36,673 bases of DNA from Candidatus Methanoperedens sp. GTDB lineage: Archaea; Halobacteriota; Methanosarcinia; Methanosarcinales; Methanoperedenaceae. The translations under genes and the position numbers were made by a program. Every line of letters starts with the position of its first letter. Positions within the stretch are counted from its first letter, which is position 1. Below, piece by piece: positions 30,415 through 36,673 of the stretch. A model generated the notes under the pieces. That model did no database searches. It had not been told where the DNA came from and was given only the letters and a program-made list of their open reading frames with translations. Location: positions 1-36,673 of the forward strand of contig JAQUNZ010000020.1 of the NCBI GenBank assembly GCA_028717345.1, read 5' to 3'.

Positions 30415-30753
30415 TTAACTCCTCCTCCTGCTATTAACAACCTCGCAGGAAAGTATGCCTTCAAGCATTTCCCTGACATGCCTGTCAGAGAGGTCAAGAA
30501 TCTTTGAGATGAGCTCGTTCTTTATCGAATAAACTACAAATTTTCCATTTTTCTCGGTGTTGACAAGCCCACAGTTTCGCAGGCATGCCATATGGTGTGA
30601 GATGAGGCTCTGATCTTTCCCTGTCGCCTCGCAGATATCATTCACGCACATTCCACCTTTCTCTTTCAATGCATAGAGTATCGAGAGTCTGGTCTCATCG
30701 CCTAATGCACTGAAGAAATACTTTTTTGCAATAGTTAAATCTCCATTTAACAT
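30415..30753 (-). CDS. ArsR-family regulator of the AtwA operon
   Basis: A 112-residue winged helix: FFSALGDETRLSILYALKEKGGMCVNDICEATGKDQSLISHHMACLRNCGLVNTEKNGKFVVYSI. Cysteines in the MCVNDIC motif of helix 3 lie where ArsR/CmtR bind metals, and HH and further Cys follow in the recognition helix. A perfect 18-base palindrome covers its start codon, so it likely represses itself and AtwA. The AtwA gene begins 3 bases after its stop. Confidence 0.9.
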   Translation of the reverse strand: MLNGDLTIAKKYFFSALGDETRLSILYALKEKGGMCVNDICEATGKDQSLISHHMACLRNCGLVNTEKNGKFVVYSIKNELISKILDLSDRHVREMLEGILSCEVVNSRRRS

Positions 30754-30766
30754 ATGTACATATGTT
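30749..30766. promoter_or_regulatory. Perfect palindrome at the ArsR/AtwA start
   Basis: AACATATGTACATATGTT is identical to its reverse complement. It overlaps the ATG of the ArsR gene (30751-30753 on the minus strand), consistent with a leaderless transcript and autorepression. Confidence 0.65.
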
Positions 30767-30870
30767 CATGTATTCTGTTATAAATAAGTTTCGGTTGCCC
30801 TATGAATGATTTTGCGTTTTTGTATCGGACTTTGTAGTCATCCTGCGTTAAAAAATCGTTGTAAAAGCGG

Positions 30871-30877
30871 TTAAATA
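30871..30877 (+). promoter_or_regulatory. TATA box of the aIF2-gamma operon
   Basis: TTAAATA about 45 bases before the TTG start; predicted transcription start near 30900, followed by GGAGG at 30911-30915. Confidence 0.4.
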
Positions 30878-30920
30878 CCAGTAATCTAATCTAAGGACAT
30901 TATTTTCATTGGAGGATTCA

Positions 30921-32147
30921 TTGCAACCGGTTGTAAATATAGGCATAGTAGGACATGTTGACCACGGCAAGACCACACTTGTCAGGGCGCTTTCCGGCGT
31001 ATGGACTGACAGGCACAGCGAAGAAATAAAAAGAGGCATCTCTATCAGGCTGGGTTATGCCGATGTAGTGCTCAGGAAATGCCCTAAATGTCCTGAACCG
31101 GAAAGTTATACTGTTAAAGAAGTATGTGAAATATGCGGTGGGAAAACCGAAATATTGCGTCCGATATCATTCGTTGACTCTCCTGGTCATGAAACGCTCA
31201 TGGCTACAATGCTGTCAGGCGCTGCGCTTATGGACGGAGCGCTTCTTGTAATTGCGGCAAACGAACATTGCCCGCAACCCCAGACAAAAGAGCATCTCAT
31301 GGCTCTGAATATAATCGGGATAAAGAATATTATTATCATTCAGAATAAAATTGACATAGTCACTCGCGAAAAAGTCCTTGAGAACTACAACCAGATAAAA
31401 GAATTCGTTAAGGGGACCGTTGCTGAAAATGCCCCCATCATACCTGTCTCTGCCCAGCAGAACGCCAATATTGACCTGGTTATAGAAGCTATTGAAAAAT
31501 ACATCCCTACACCTGTTCACGAATTGGATAAACCTCCCCTTATGTTCGTGGCACGCTCGTTCGATGTTAACAAGCCGGGAACAAAACCAGATAAACTTGT
31601 TGGCGGCGTTATCGGAGGCTCATTAAACTGCGGACGCCTGCATTCAGGAGATGAACTGGAACTTCGCCCCGGAAGAAAAGTCGAGTCTGGCGGGGTGGCA
31701 AAATGGGTGCCTATAACGACAACCATTACAAAGATATTCGCAGGCAACTCTGAGGTGGAAGAGGTGTATCCGGGCGGGCTTATTGGCATTGGTACAATGC
31801 TTGACCCATCACTCACAAAGAGCGACGCCCTTGTAGGTCAGGTCGCGGGGCTTCCAGGCTCCATACCACCCACGATAGACGGTTTTATCATGGAAACAAA
31901 ACTGCTTCCCCGCATTGTGGGAGTAAGTGACGAATCAAAGGTCGAGCCCATACGTTCCAACGAACCGCTGATGCTCAACATCGGGACTGCGACCACGATC
32001 GGCGTGGTGACAAGCGCACGGACGAACGACGCCGAGGTCAAGCTCAAAAGACCGGTATGCGCTGAGGTAGGCTCCTCTGTCGCTATCAGTCGGAGGGTAG
32101 GAGCGCGCTGGCGGCTCATAGGTTCTGGGATATTGAAAGAAATCTAA
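30921..32147 (+). CDS. eif2g: Translation initiation factor 2 subunit gamma
   Basis: A 408-residue GTPase: G1 GHVDHGKT, G3 DSPGH, G4 NKID, G5 VSAQ, and a zinc knuckle CPKCP...CEICG between G1 and G3, which marks aIF2-gamma against EF-1-alpha and SelB. Domains II and III follow (from about 205). It carries Met-tRNAi to the small ribosomal subunit with aIF2-alpha and beta. Start is TTG at 30921, preceded at five bases by GGAGG; a TTG at 30909 would put that site inside the gene. First gene of a conserved archaeal information-processing operon. Confidence 0.97.
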   Translation: MQPVVNIGIVGHVDHGKTTLVRALSGVWTDRHSEEIKRGISIRLGYADVVLRKCPKCPEPESYTVKEVCEICGGKTEILRPISFVDSPGHETLMATMLSGAALMDGALLVIAANEHCPQPQTKEHLMALNIIGIKNIIIIQNKIDIVTREKVLENYNQIKEFVKGTVAENAPIIPVSAQQNANIDLVIEAIEKYIPTPVHELDKPPLMFVARSFDVNKPGTKPDKLVGGVIGGSLNCGRLHSGDELELRPGRKVESGGVAKWVPITTTITKIFAGNSEVEEVYPGGLIGIGTMLDPSLTKSDALVGQVAGLPGSIPPTIDGFIMETKLLPRIVGVSDESKVEPIRSNEPLMLNIGTATTIGVVTSARTNDAEVKLKRPVCAEVGSSVAISRRVGARWRLIGSGILKEI

Positions 32148-32516
32148 ATGAAAAGAGAAGTGATTATTGATACTAACGGGTTGATGATCCCGGGGCAGTT
32201 TGGGATCGATATCTTTATGGAGTTGAAGCGATTGGGATTTGATTCATACATTGTTCCGAGGGCATCTGTCAGGGAACTTGAAAAAATATCCACTCAGGGT
32301 CGCGGGAGGGACAGGACTGCTGCAAAAATCGCATTATCCCTTCTGGAGAGATGCTCCATTGTTGAAAAACAGGGCTTTGCAGATGATGTCATCATGGAAT
32401 TAGCCGAGAGTACAGAATATCCGGTCCTTACCAGTGATATCGAATTAAAGAAAAGATTATGTAGTAAGGGAGTTACTATTGTACAACTTCGGGAACGAAC
32501 CCATTTAAGTTTATAA
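32148..32516 (+). CDS. PIN-domain protein, Fcf1/VapC9-like
   Basis: A 122-residue PIN nuclease-fold protein: VIIDTNGLM (catalytic Asp 8), RELEK (Glu), and VLTSDIELKKRL (Asp near 97) are the acidic residues of the metal site. Position directly after aIF2-gamma is conserved in Euryarchaeota, where related proteins are likened to Fcf1/Utp24 in rRNA processing. No antitoxin gene is adjacent, so a VapC toxin role is less likely. Confidence 0.87.
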   Translation: MKREVIIDTNGLMIPGQFGIDIFMELKRLGFDSYIVPRASVRELEKISTQGRGRDRTAAKIALSLLERCSIVEKQGFADDVIMELAESTEYPVLTSDIELKKRLCSKGVTIVQLRERTHLSL

Positions 32517-32549
32517 TATCTTTTATTAAGAATTATTAAGAGGATTCAA

Positions 32550-33200
32550 ATGTATAAGAAAATGAGATTAGCAGACACGGTGAGAATCGCGCCGGAACTA
32601 CTCGGTGCGCCTGTAGAGGCATCTGTAAAAATCGCTTTACAGGATAAGCTTGAAGGACTTGTGGACAAGACTATCGGGGCGATAGTCGCTATAATGGAAG
32701 TTATAGAAGTGGGAGAAGGACATATACTTGCAGGAAATGCCGGTGTATACTATGATGCAGTTTTTGATGCTGTTACGTTTATGCCTGAAATACAGGAGAT
32801 CATTGAGGGCACAGTCCTTGAAGTTGTAGAATTCGGGGTCTTTGTCGGGATCGGTCCTCTTGACGGGCTCGTTCACGTCAGCCAGCTTACAGATGAATTC
32901 GTAAGCTACGATGAGAAGAACTCACGGCTCATTACCAAGGAATCAGGACGCGCCATAACAGTGGGTGACCGCGTCAGAGCCAGGATAGTCGCAGTGAGCC
33001 TGAATGAGCGTGAGCCAAGGGACAGCAAGATAGGTCTCACCATGCGTCAGCATGCTCTGGGTAAAATTGACTGGCTTGAAGAAGCCCGCCTGGAAAAGCA
33101 AAAGGAAGGAGACGGGGAAACAGAAGGAAAGGCAAAAAAGAAAAAGAAAGAGGACACAAAGGAAAGCCATTCCAAAAAATCTGAAGAGGGGAAAAAGTAA
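32550..33200 (+). CDS. rpoE1: DNA-directed RNA polymerase subunit E' (Rpo7)
   Basis: A 216-residue protein with N-terminal RNP-like domain (about 1-80; DTVRIAPELLGAPVEASVKIAL) and S1 RNA-binding domain (82-175; GTVLEVVEFGVFVGIGPLDGLVHVSQL), as in archaeal Rpo7. A highly charged Lys/Glu tail of about 35 residues extends beyond the usual end. Forms the RNA polymerase stalk with Rpo4. Stop overlaps the next ATG by one base. Confidence 0.96.
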   Translation: MYKKMRLADTVRIAPELLGAPVEASVKIALQDKLEGLVDKTIGAIVAIMEVIEVGEGHILAGNAGVYYDAVFDAVTFMPEIQEIIEGTVLEVVEFGVFVGIGPLDGLVHVSQLTDEFVSYDEKNSRLITKESGRAITVGDRVRARIVAVSLNEREPRDSKIGLTMRQHALGKIDWLEEARLEKQKEGDGETEGKAKKKKKEDTKESHSKKSEEGKK

Positions 33201-33385
33201 TGCCTGAGAATGTCTGCAAGGAATGCCACAGGCTTGTGACAGGACAGGTATGCGATAAATGCAATTCATCGTCCCTGACATCTGATTGGAGCGGCTATGT
33301 CGTGATAATTGACATGGAAAAATCAATGATAGCAAAAAGGCTCGGGGTAAAATCCCCGGGTAAATATGCGTTAAAGGTGCGGTAG
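33200..33385 (+). CDS. spt4: RNA polymerase subunit E'' / Spt4
   Basis: A 61-residue zinc protein with CKECH and CDKC (C6, C9, C18, C21), then SDWSGYVVIID and IAKRLGVKSPGKYALKV, the archaeal Spt4 (RpoE2) sequence. With Spt5 it makes RNA polymerase processive. It overlaps rpoE1 by one base. Confidence 0.95.
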   Translation: MPENVCKECHRLVTGQVCDKCNSSSLTSDWSGYVVIIDMEKSMIAKRLGVKSPGKYALKVR

Positions 33386-33386
33386 T

Positions 33387-33923
33387 TTGAAAAAATATTG
33401 TCTCCCAAAAGAGCTAAGGGAAGAGCTGCGTAAACTCCATGGAACGCTTTACCCGGGAGACGGGGTTGAAACTGCACGAAATATCATAAGAGACCTTAAA
33501 TCCCCAGCCAAGATAATAACCGTAGGGGACATAATAACTTTCAACCTTCTGAGTGCAGGGGTTATACCCAACATATCTTTCGTTGATGAAAGGACAAAAC
33601 GAAGTCCCGTATCCAATGAAGTAACTCACGGTACAAAACATCCCCAGTTCAGGACCATCACGGTGGATAATCCGCCGGGGACGATAACAGAAGAACTTCT
33701 GAAGGAGGTTGCAAATGCTATGCTTTCTGATAATCCGTTACGGATTTTTGTAAATGGAGAAGAGGACCTGGCTGCTCTGCCCTCTATCGCTATGGCGCCC
33801 CTCTCATCAGTAGTTATATATGGGTTGCCGGAAGAAGGGGCGGTACTGGTCAGAGTGACCGAAGACAAAAAAAAAGAGATACAGTCATTACTTGATAGAA
33901 TGAAATGCAAGGAGGAAAAATAA
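33387..33923 (+). CDS. GTP-dependent dephospho-CoA kinase (DUF359)
   Basis: A 178-residue protein with ITVGDIITFNLLSAGVIPNISFVDERTKR, VDNPPGTITEELL and VNGEEDLAALPSIAMAPLSSVVIYGLPEEGAVLV, the DUF359 signatures. The archaeal family was shown to phosphorylate dephospho-CoA with GTP in the last step of coenzyme A synthesis. It starts with TTG at 33387, preceded by AGGTG. Final codons overlap the S24e ATG by one base. Confidence 0.92.
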   Translation: MKKYCLPKELREELRKLHGTLYPGDGVETARNIIRDLKSPAKIITVGDIITFNLLSAGVIPNISFVDERTKRSPVSNEVTHGTKHPQFRTITVDNPPGTITEELLKEVANAMLSDNPLRIFVNGEEDLAALPSIAMAPLSSVVIYGLPEEGAVLVRVTEDKKKEIQSLLDRMKCKEEK

Positions 33924-34267
33924 TGGAACTCCAGATCATCAAAGATAAAAAAAACCCCCTGTTGAAAAGGAGGGAGGTTTCAATAAAGATCAATAATAAG
34001 GGAACTCCCTCAAGAATAGATGTGAAGAACAAACTCGCTGCAATTGCAAATTCCAAACCTGAGCTGATCGTCATTGAGCAGCTTAATACAGCCTTCGGGA
34101 AAACGGAGCTTACGGGAATTGCGAGTATATACGAGAGTGAAGAGCGGTTAAAGCAACTGGCTCACCAGCACCTTATGGCACGGGGCATACCCGTACCTAA
34201 AGAAGGAGAAGCTCCTGCACCAGCAGCAGCTGCGCCTGAAGCAGCAAAAGAACCTGAAAAGAAGTGA
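33923..34267 (+). CDS. rps24e: Ribosomal protein S24e
   Basis: A 114-residue protein: [24 protein letters not shown]... [40 protein letters not shown] is S24e, followed by an Ala/Pro/Glu-rich tail. The start at 33923 follows GGAGG; the ATG at 33905 lies inside the upstream gene and is rejected. Confidence 0.96.
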   Translation: MELQIIKDKKNPLLKRREVSIKINNKGTPSRIDVKNKLAAIANSKPELIVIEQLNTAFGKTELTGIASIYESEERLKQLAHQHLMARGIPVPKEGEAPAPAAAAPEAAKEPEKK

Positions 34268-34272
34268 TCCTG

Positions 34273-34422
34273 ATGGCAGTACATGAATTTTACGAAGTTA
34301 GCGGGAATAAGTCAAAGAAGATCAGGCAGTCATGCCCGCGATGCGGTCCGGGAGTGTTTCTCGGAGAGCACAAGAACCGGCTTTCATGTGGAAAGTGCGG
34401 ATATACAGAGTTTAAGAAATAA
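34273..34422 (+). CDS. rps27ae: Ribosomal protein S27ae
   Basis: A 49-residue zinc protein: [46 protein letters not shown] with C21, C24, C39 and C42 forming the zinc ribbon. It lies 5 bases after S24e, as in other archaea, and ends the operon. Confidence 0.95.
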   Translation: MAVHEFYEVSGNKSKKIRQSCPRCGPGVFLGEHKNRLSCGKCGYTEFKK

Positions 34423-34431
34423 AAATACCAT

Positions 34432-34441
34432 AAATTAAATA
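34432..34441 (+). promoter_or_regulatory. Probable TATA box for pycB
   Basis: AAATTAAATAAC-like element about 30 bases before the pycB ATG, in the 47-base gap after S27ae; implies a very short leader. Confidence 0.4.
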
Positions 34442-34469
34442 ACACTGCAACCAATTAAGCCCTGAAATC

Positions 34470-36185
34470 ATGCCCAAGGTAAAACTCACGGACACGACCC
34501 TCAGGGACGCACACCAGTCTCTTATAGCAACGCGCATGCGAACAAGGGATATGCTCCCCATAGCAGAGAAGATGGATGAAATAGGCTTCTTCTCCCTTGA
34601 AGTATGGGGCGGTGCGACCTTTGATTCCTCGATACGCTACCTTAATGAAGATCCCTGGGACAGGCTTCGCGCCCTTAAAAAGACCATCAAAAAGACGCCT
34701 CTCCAGATGCTGCTGAGGGGGCAGAACCTCGTTGGTTACAGGCATTATTCGGATGACATCGTCGTGAAATTCGTGGAGCACGCGGCTGAGTCTGGTATTG
34801 ATATCTTCAGGATTTTTGATGCTGTCAATGATGTTAGGAACATGGAAGTTTCCATTAAAACAGCAAAGCGCGTGGGTGCCCATGTGCAGGGAACAGTCTG
34901 CTACACCATAAGTCCCGTACACCCCATCCCACTGTATGTCAAAATGGCAAAGGAACTTGAAGAAATGGGGTGTGACTCTCTGTGCATAAAAGACATGGCA
35001 GGTCTCATTTCACCCAAGAATGCCTTTGATCTTGTCAAAGCCCTGAAAGAAGAAATATCAATTCCTGTTGACCTTCACTCACACTGCACAAGCGGCATGG
35101 CTCCCATGAGCTATCTCTTTGCATGCGAGGCAGGAGTTGACATCCTTGATACCGCATTCTCGCCATTTGCATGGGGCACATCACAGCCGCCCACAGAAAC
35201 GACCGTGGCAGCCCTCAAAGGAACTCCTTACGAAACCGGTCTTGACCTTATTCTTCTTACTGAGATCAAAAAATATTTCGAGGATATCAAGGAAAAATAC
35301 CGGGGGATACTTGACCCAATATCCGAGCGGATCGACACGAATGTATTGAAATACCAGATACCTGGAGGCATGCTCTCAAACCTGGTATCGCAATTAAAGG
35401 AACAGAACGCACTTGACAAATACGAAGCAGTGCTTGCTGAAATGCCAAGAGTCCGCGAAGAACTTGGCTATCCCCCCCTTGTGACCCCCACGAGCCAGAT
35501 AGTGGGCACCCAGGCAGTACTTAACGTATTGATGGGCGAGCGCTATAAGGTCGTGCCCAAAGAAGTGAGGGATTATGTCAAAGGACTGTACGGGCGCACA
35601 CCCGCCCCCATAAGCAAAGAGATAATCGCAAAAATTTTGGGTGATGAAAAACCCATCACTGTCCGCCCCGCAGACCTGCTTCCACCTGAGCTTGAGAGGG
35701 TCACAAAAGAAGCGTATGAGCTGGGGATCGTCAAGAAACCTGAGGACATACTCACGTATGCCCTGTATCCTGCTATAGCTCCTAAATTCCTGCGGGGAGA
35801 GACCAAAGAGGAGGTGCTTGAAGCACCAAAACCTGGTAATGGAAAAACTGCGCCAATGCCCACTGAATTCAGGGTAGAAGTTGACGGGGATGAATTCAAT
35901 GTGAAGATCCTTTCTGCGGGCGGAGGAATTGCTATTAGCGCTGCGTCAGGACAGGAACGCCCTAAACAGATAGACGGCTCAATAACTGCCAGCATGCAGG
36001 GAATGGTACTCAAGATAAAAGTCAAGAAGGGCAATACTGTTGCCAAAGGCGATGTTGTGATGGTGCTTGAAGCCATGAAGATGGAGAACAATATCCACGC
36101 ACCGCACGGAGGTACCGTGAAAGATATATTCGTAAAAGAAGGAAATACCGTGAGTGCCGGCGATGCGCTGCTAATTATCGAGTAA
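34470..36185 (+). CDS. pycB: Pyruvate carboxylase subunit B / oxaloacetate decarboxylase alpha
   Basis: A 571-residue protein: carboxyltransferase domain (1-about 465) with [40 protein letters not shown], the metal-binding [11 protein letters not shown], and a C-terminal biotinyl domain (about 500-571) with VLEAMKMEN, biotin on K537. It transfers CO2 from carboxybiotin to pyruvate to make oxaloacetate. Since it is directly followed by the biotin carboxylase subunit (2 bases apart) and no membrane beta subunit is seen, the pyruvate carboxylase role is favoured over sodium-pumping decarboxylase. Confidence 0.94.
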   Translation: MPKVKLTDTTLRDAHQSLIATRMRTRDMLPIAEKMDEIGFFSLEVWGGATFDSSIRYLNEDPWDRLRALKKTIKKTPLQMLLRGQNLVGYRHYSDDIVVKFVEHAAESGIDIFRIFDAVNDVRNMEVSIKTAKRVGAHVQGTVCYTISPVHPIPLYVKMAKELEEMGCDSLCIKDMAGLISPKNAFDLVKALKEEISIPVDLHSHCTSGMAPMSYLFACEAGVDILDTAFSPFAWGTSQPPTETTVAALKGTPYETGLDLILLTEIKKYFEDIKEKYRGILDPISERIDTNVLKYQIPGGMLSNLVSQLKEQNALDKYEAVLAEMPRVREELGYPPLVTPTSQIVGTQAVLNVLMGERYKVVPKEVRDYVKGLYGRTPAPISKEIIAKILGDEKPITVRPADLLPPELERVTKEAYELGIVKKPEDILTYALYPAIAPKFLRGETKEEVLEAPKPGNGKTAPMPTEFRVEVDGDEFNVKILSAGGGIAISAASGQERPKQIDGSITASMQGMVLKIKVKKGNTVAKGDVVMVLEAMKMENNIHAPHGGTVKDIFVKEGNTVSAGDALLIIE

Positions 36186-36187
36186 AT

Positions 36188-36655
36188 ATGTTCAGGAAAG
36201 TATTGATCGCAAATCGTGGAGAGATCGCGATACGTGTGATGAGAGCATGCAGGGAGCTTGGCATAAAGACAGTGGCAGTATATTCTGAGGTTGATAAGAA
36301 TGCTCTCTTTGCGAAATATGCGGATGAAGCATATCCGATCGGTCCTGCTCCCGCGAGCCAGAGTTACCTTAACATGGATGTCATTCTGGAAGTGGCTCAT
36401 AAGGCTTCTGCTGAAGGGATACATCCTGGTTACGGATTCCTATCAGAGAACGCGGAATTCTCTGCCAGATGCGAGAAAGAAGGAATTAAATTTATAGGAC
36501 CTTCTGGAGAAGCCATAAAGAGCGTGGGCAGCAAAATAGCTGCAAAAAAAACCATGGCTGCCGCCGGTATCCCCATAATACCCGGAAGCGAGAACGGTAT
36601 TAGTGACCTGGATGATGCCAGGGATATAGCTGCCAGTATAGGTTATCCGGTTATT
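36188..36655 (+). CDS. pycA: Pyruvate carboxylase subunit A (biotin carboxylase), 3' end missing
   Basis: The first 156 codons of a biotin carboxylase: [86 protein letters not shown]. Genomic sequence ends at about 36655 in GYPVI; the following bases are adapter. Carboxylates biotin of PycB with ATP and bicarbonate. Lies 2 bases after pycB. Confidence 0.95.
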
Positions 36656-36673
36656 AGATCGGAAGAGCACACG
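36656..36673 (+). other. Illumina TruSeq adapter sequence at contig end
   Basis: AGATCGGAAGAGCACACG equals the first 18 bases of the TruSeq adapter. It interrupts the conserved GYPVI(I/V)K(A/P) of biotin carboxylase, replacing the expected codons after Ile. It is an assembly artefact, not genomic DNA. Confidence 0.95.

Noticed and set aside
32148-32516. VapC toxin of a toxin-antitoxin pair
   Set aside because: No antitoxin frame precedes it, and it sits in the conserved aIF2-gamma operon where an Fcf1-like PIN protein is usual.
34470-36185. Sodium-pumping oxaloacetate decarboxylase alpha subunit
   Set aside because: The biotin carboxylase subunit follows directly and no beta or gamma membrane subunit is seen, which supports two-subunit pyruvate carboxylase.
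1-36673. CRISPR arrays, tRNA or rRNA genes, insertion sequences
   Set aside because: No regularly spaced repeats, no cloverleaf-like gene, no rRNA stretch and no transposase frame were seen by eye; a tRNA or covariance-model search was not possible here.

Overview
The window looks like chromosomal DNA of a methane-metabolising euryarchaeon of the Methanosarcinales, most like an ANME-2d ('Ca. Methanoperedens'-type) archaeon. Archaeal identity is shown by a translation/transcription operon (aIF2-gamma, PIN protein, RNA polymerase E' and E'', GTP-dependent dephospho-CoA kinase, S24e, S27ae), archaeosortase, DUF63, and archaeal TATA boxes with short leaders. MCR-type methane metabolism is suggested by an AtwA (component A2) homologue. 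A cytochrome c maturation locus with CcmE, CcmF, CcmH-like and CcdA proteins fits a cytochrome-rich ANME. The genus is an inference. The last 18 bases match the start of the Illumina TruSeq adapter, so the window appears to be a metagenome contig whose right edge is artefactual.

Layout. 1-1111 (minus): an extracytoplasmic protein (cut by the window edge) and a MacB/LolD-type ABC ATPase. 1.29-13.0 kb (plus): small Cys- or Met-rich membrane proteins, then a ccmE-ccmF-ccmH operon continuing into two paralogous membrane-anchored proteins sharing an AMECCL motif, a CuA-like cupredoxin, CcdA and a PCYCGC protein. Next comes a YHS-DUF2933-lipoprotein unit with two paralogous secreted proteins and a fused membrane/soluble methyltransferase. 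An identical-architecture palindrome (TTTAC-N7-GTAAA) lies at the promoters of three of these units and suggests one regulon, perhaps for copper or cytochrome assembly. 13.0-15.0 kb (plus): archaeosortase A-like protein, MoaD/ThiS-like protein and DUF63.

14.97-20.0 kb (minus): an iron-uptake operon, FTR1 fused to DUF2318, two FtsX/MacB permeases, an ABC ATPase and a DtxR-family repressor, with a perfect DtxR-type box before FTR1. It resembles the FetMP/P19-type systems but lacks P19 here. Two related GC-rich palindromes sit inside this operon. 20.2-24.4 kb (plus): ferredoxin, SHOCT protein, then a tightly overlapping ArsR-DsrE-OsmC-J domain-double-cubane protein-activase cluster. Two matching inverted repeats precede the ferredoxin and SHOCT genes and are candidate ArsR sites.

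24.45-30.75 kb (minus): MerA-type reductase with a DsrE-like protein; tiny Cys-rich proteins with a TrmB-like regulator; a flavodoxin; and an ArsR-AtwA-zinc ribbon-CopZ operon in which AtwA carries three 52-residue repeats at its C terminus. 30.9-36.7 kb (plus): the conserved aIF2-gamma to S27ae operon, then pyruvate carboxylase subunit B and the start of subunit A. No rRNA, tRNA, CRISPR array or transposase was seen, and no gene-free stretch exceeds 300 bases (the longest, 20008-20326, holds the FTR1 and ferredoxin promoters).
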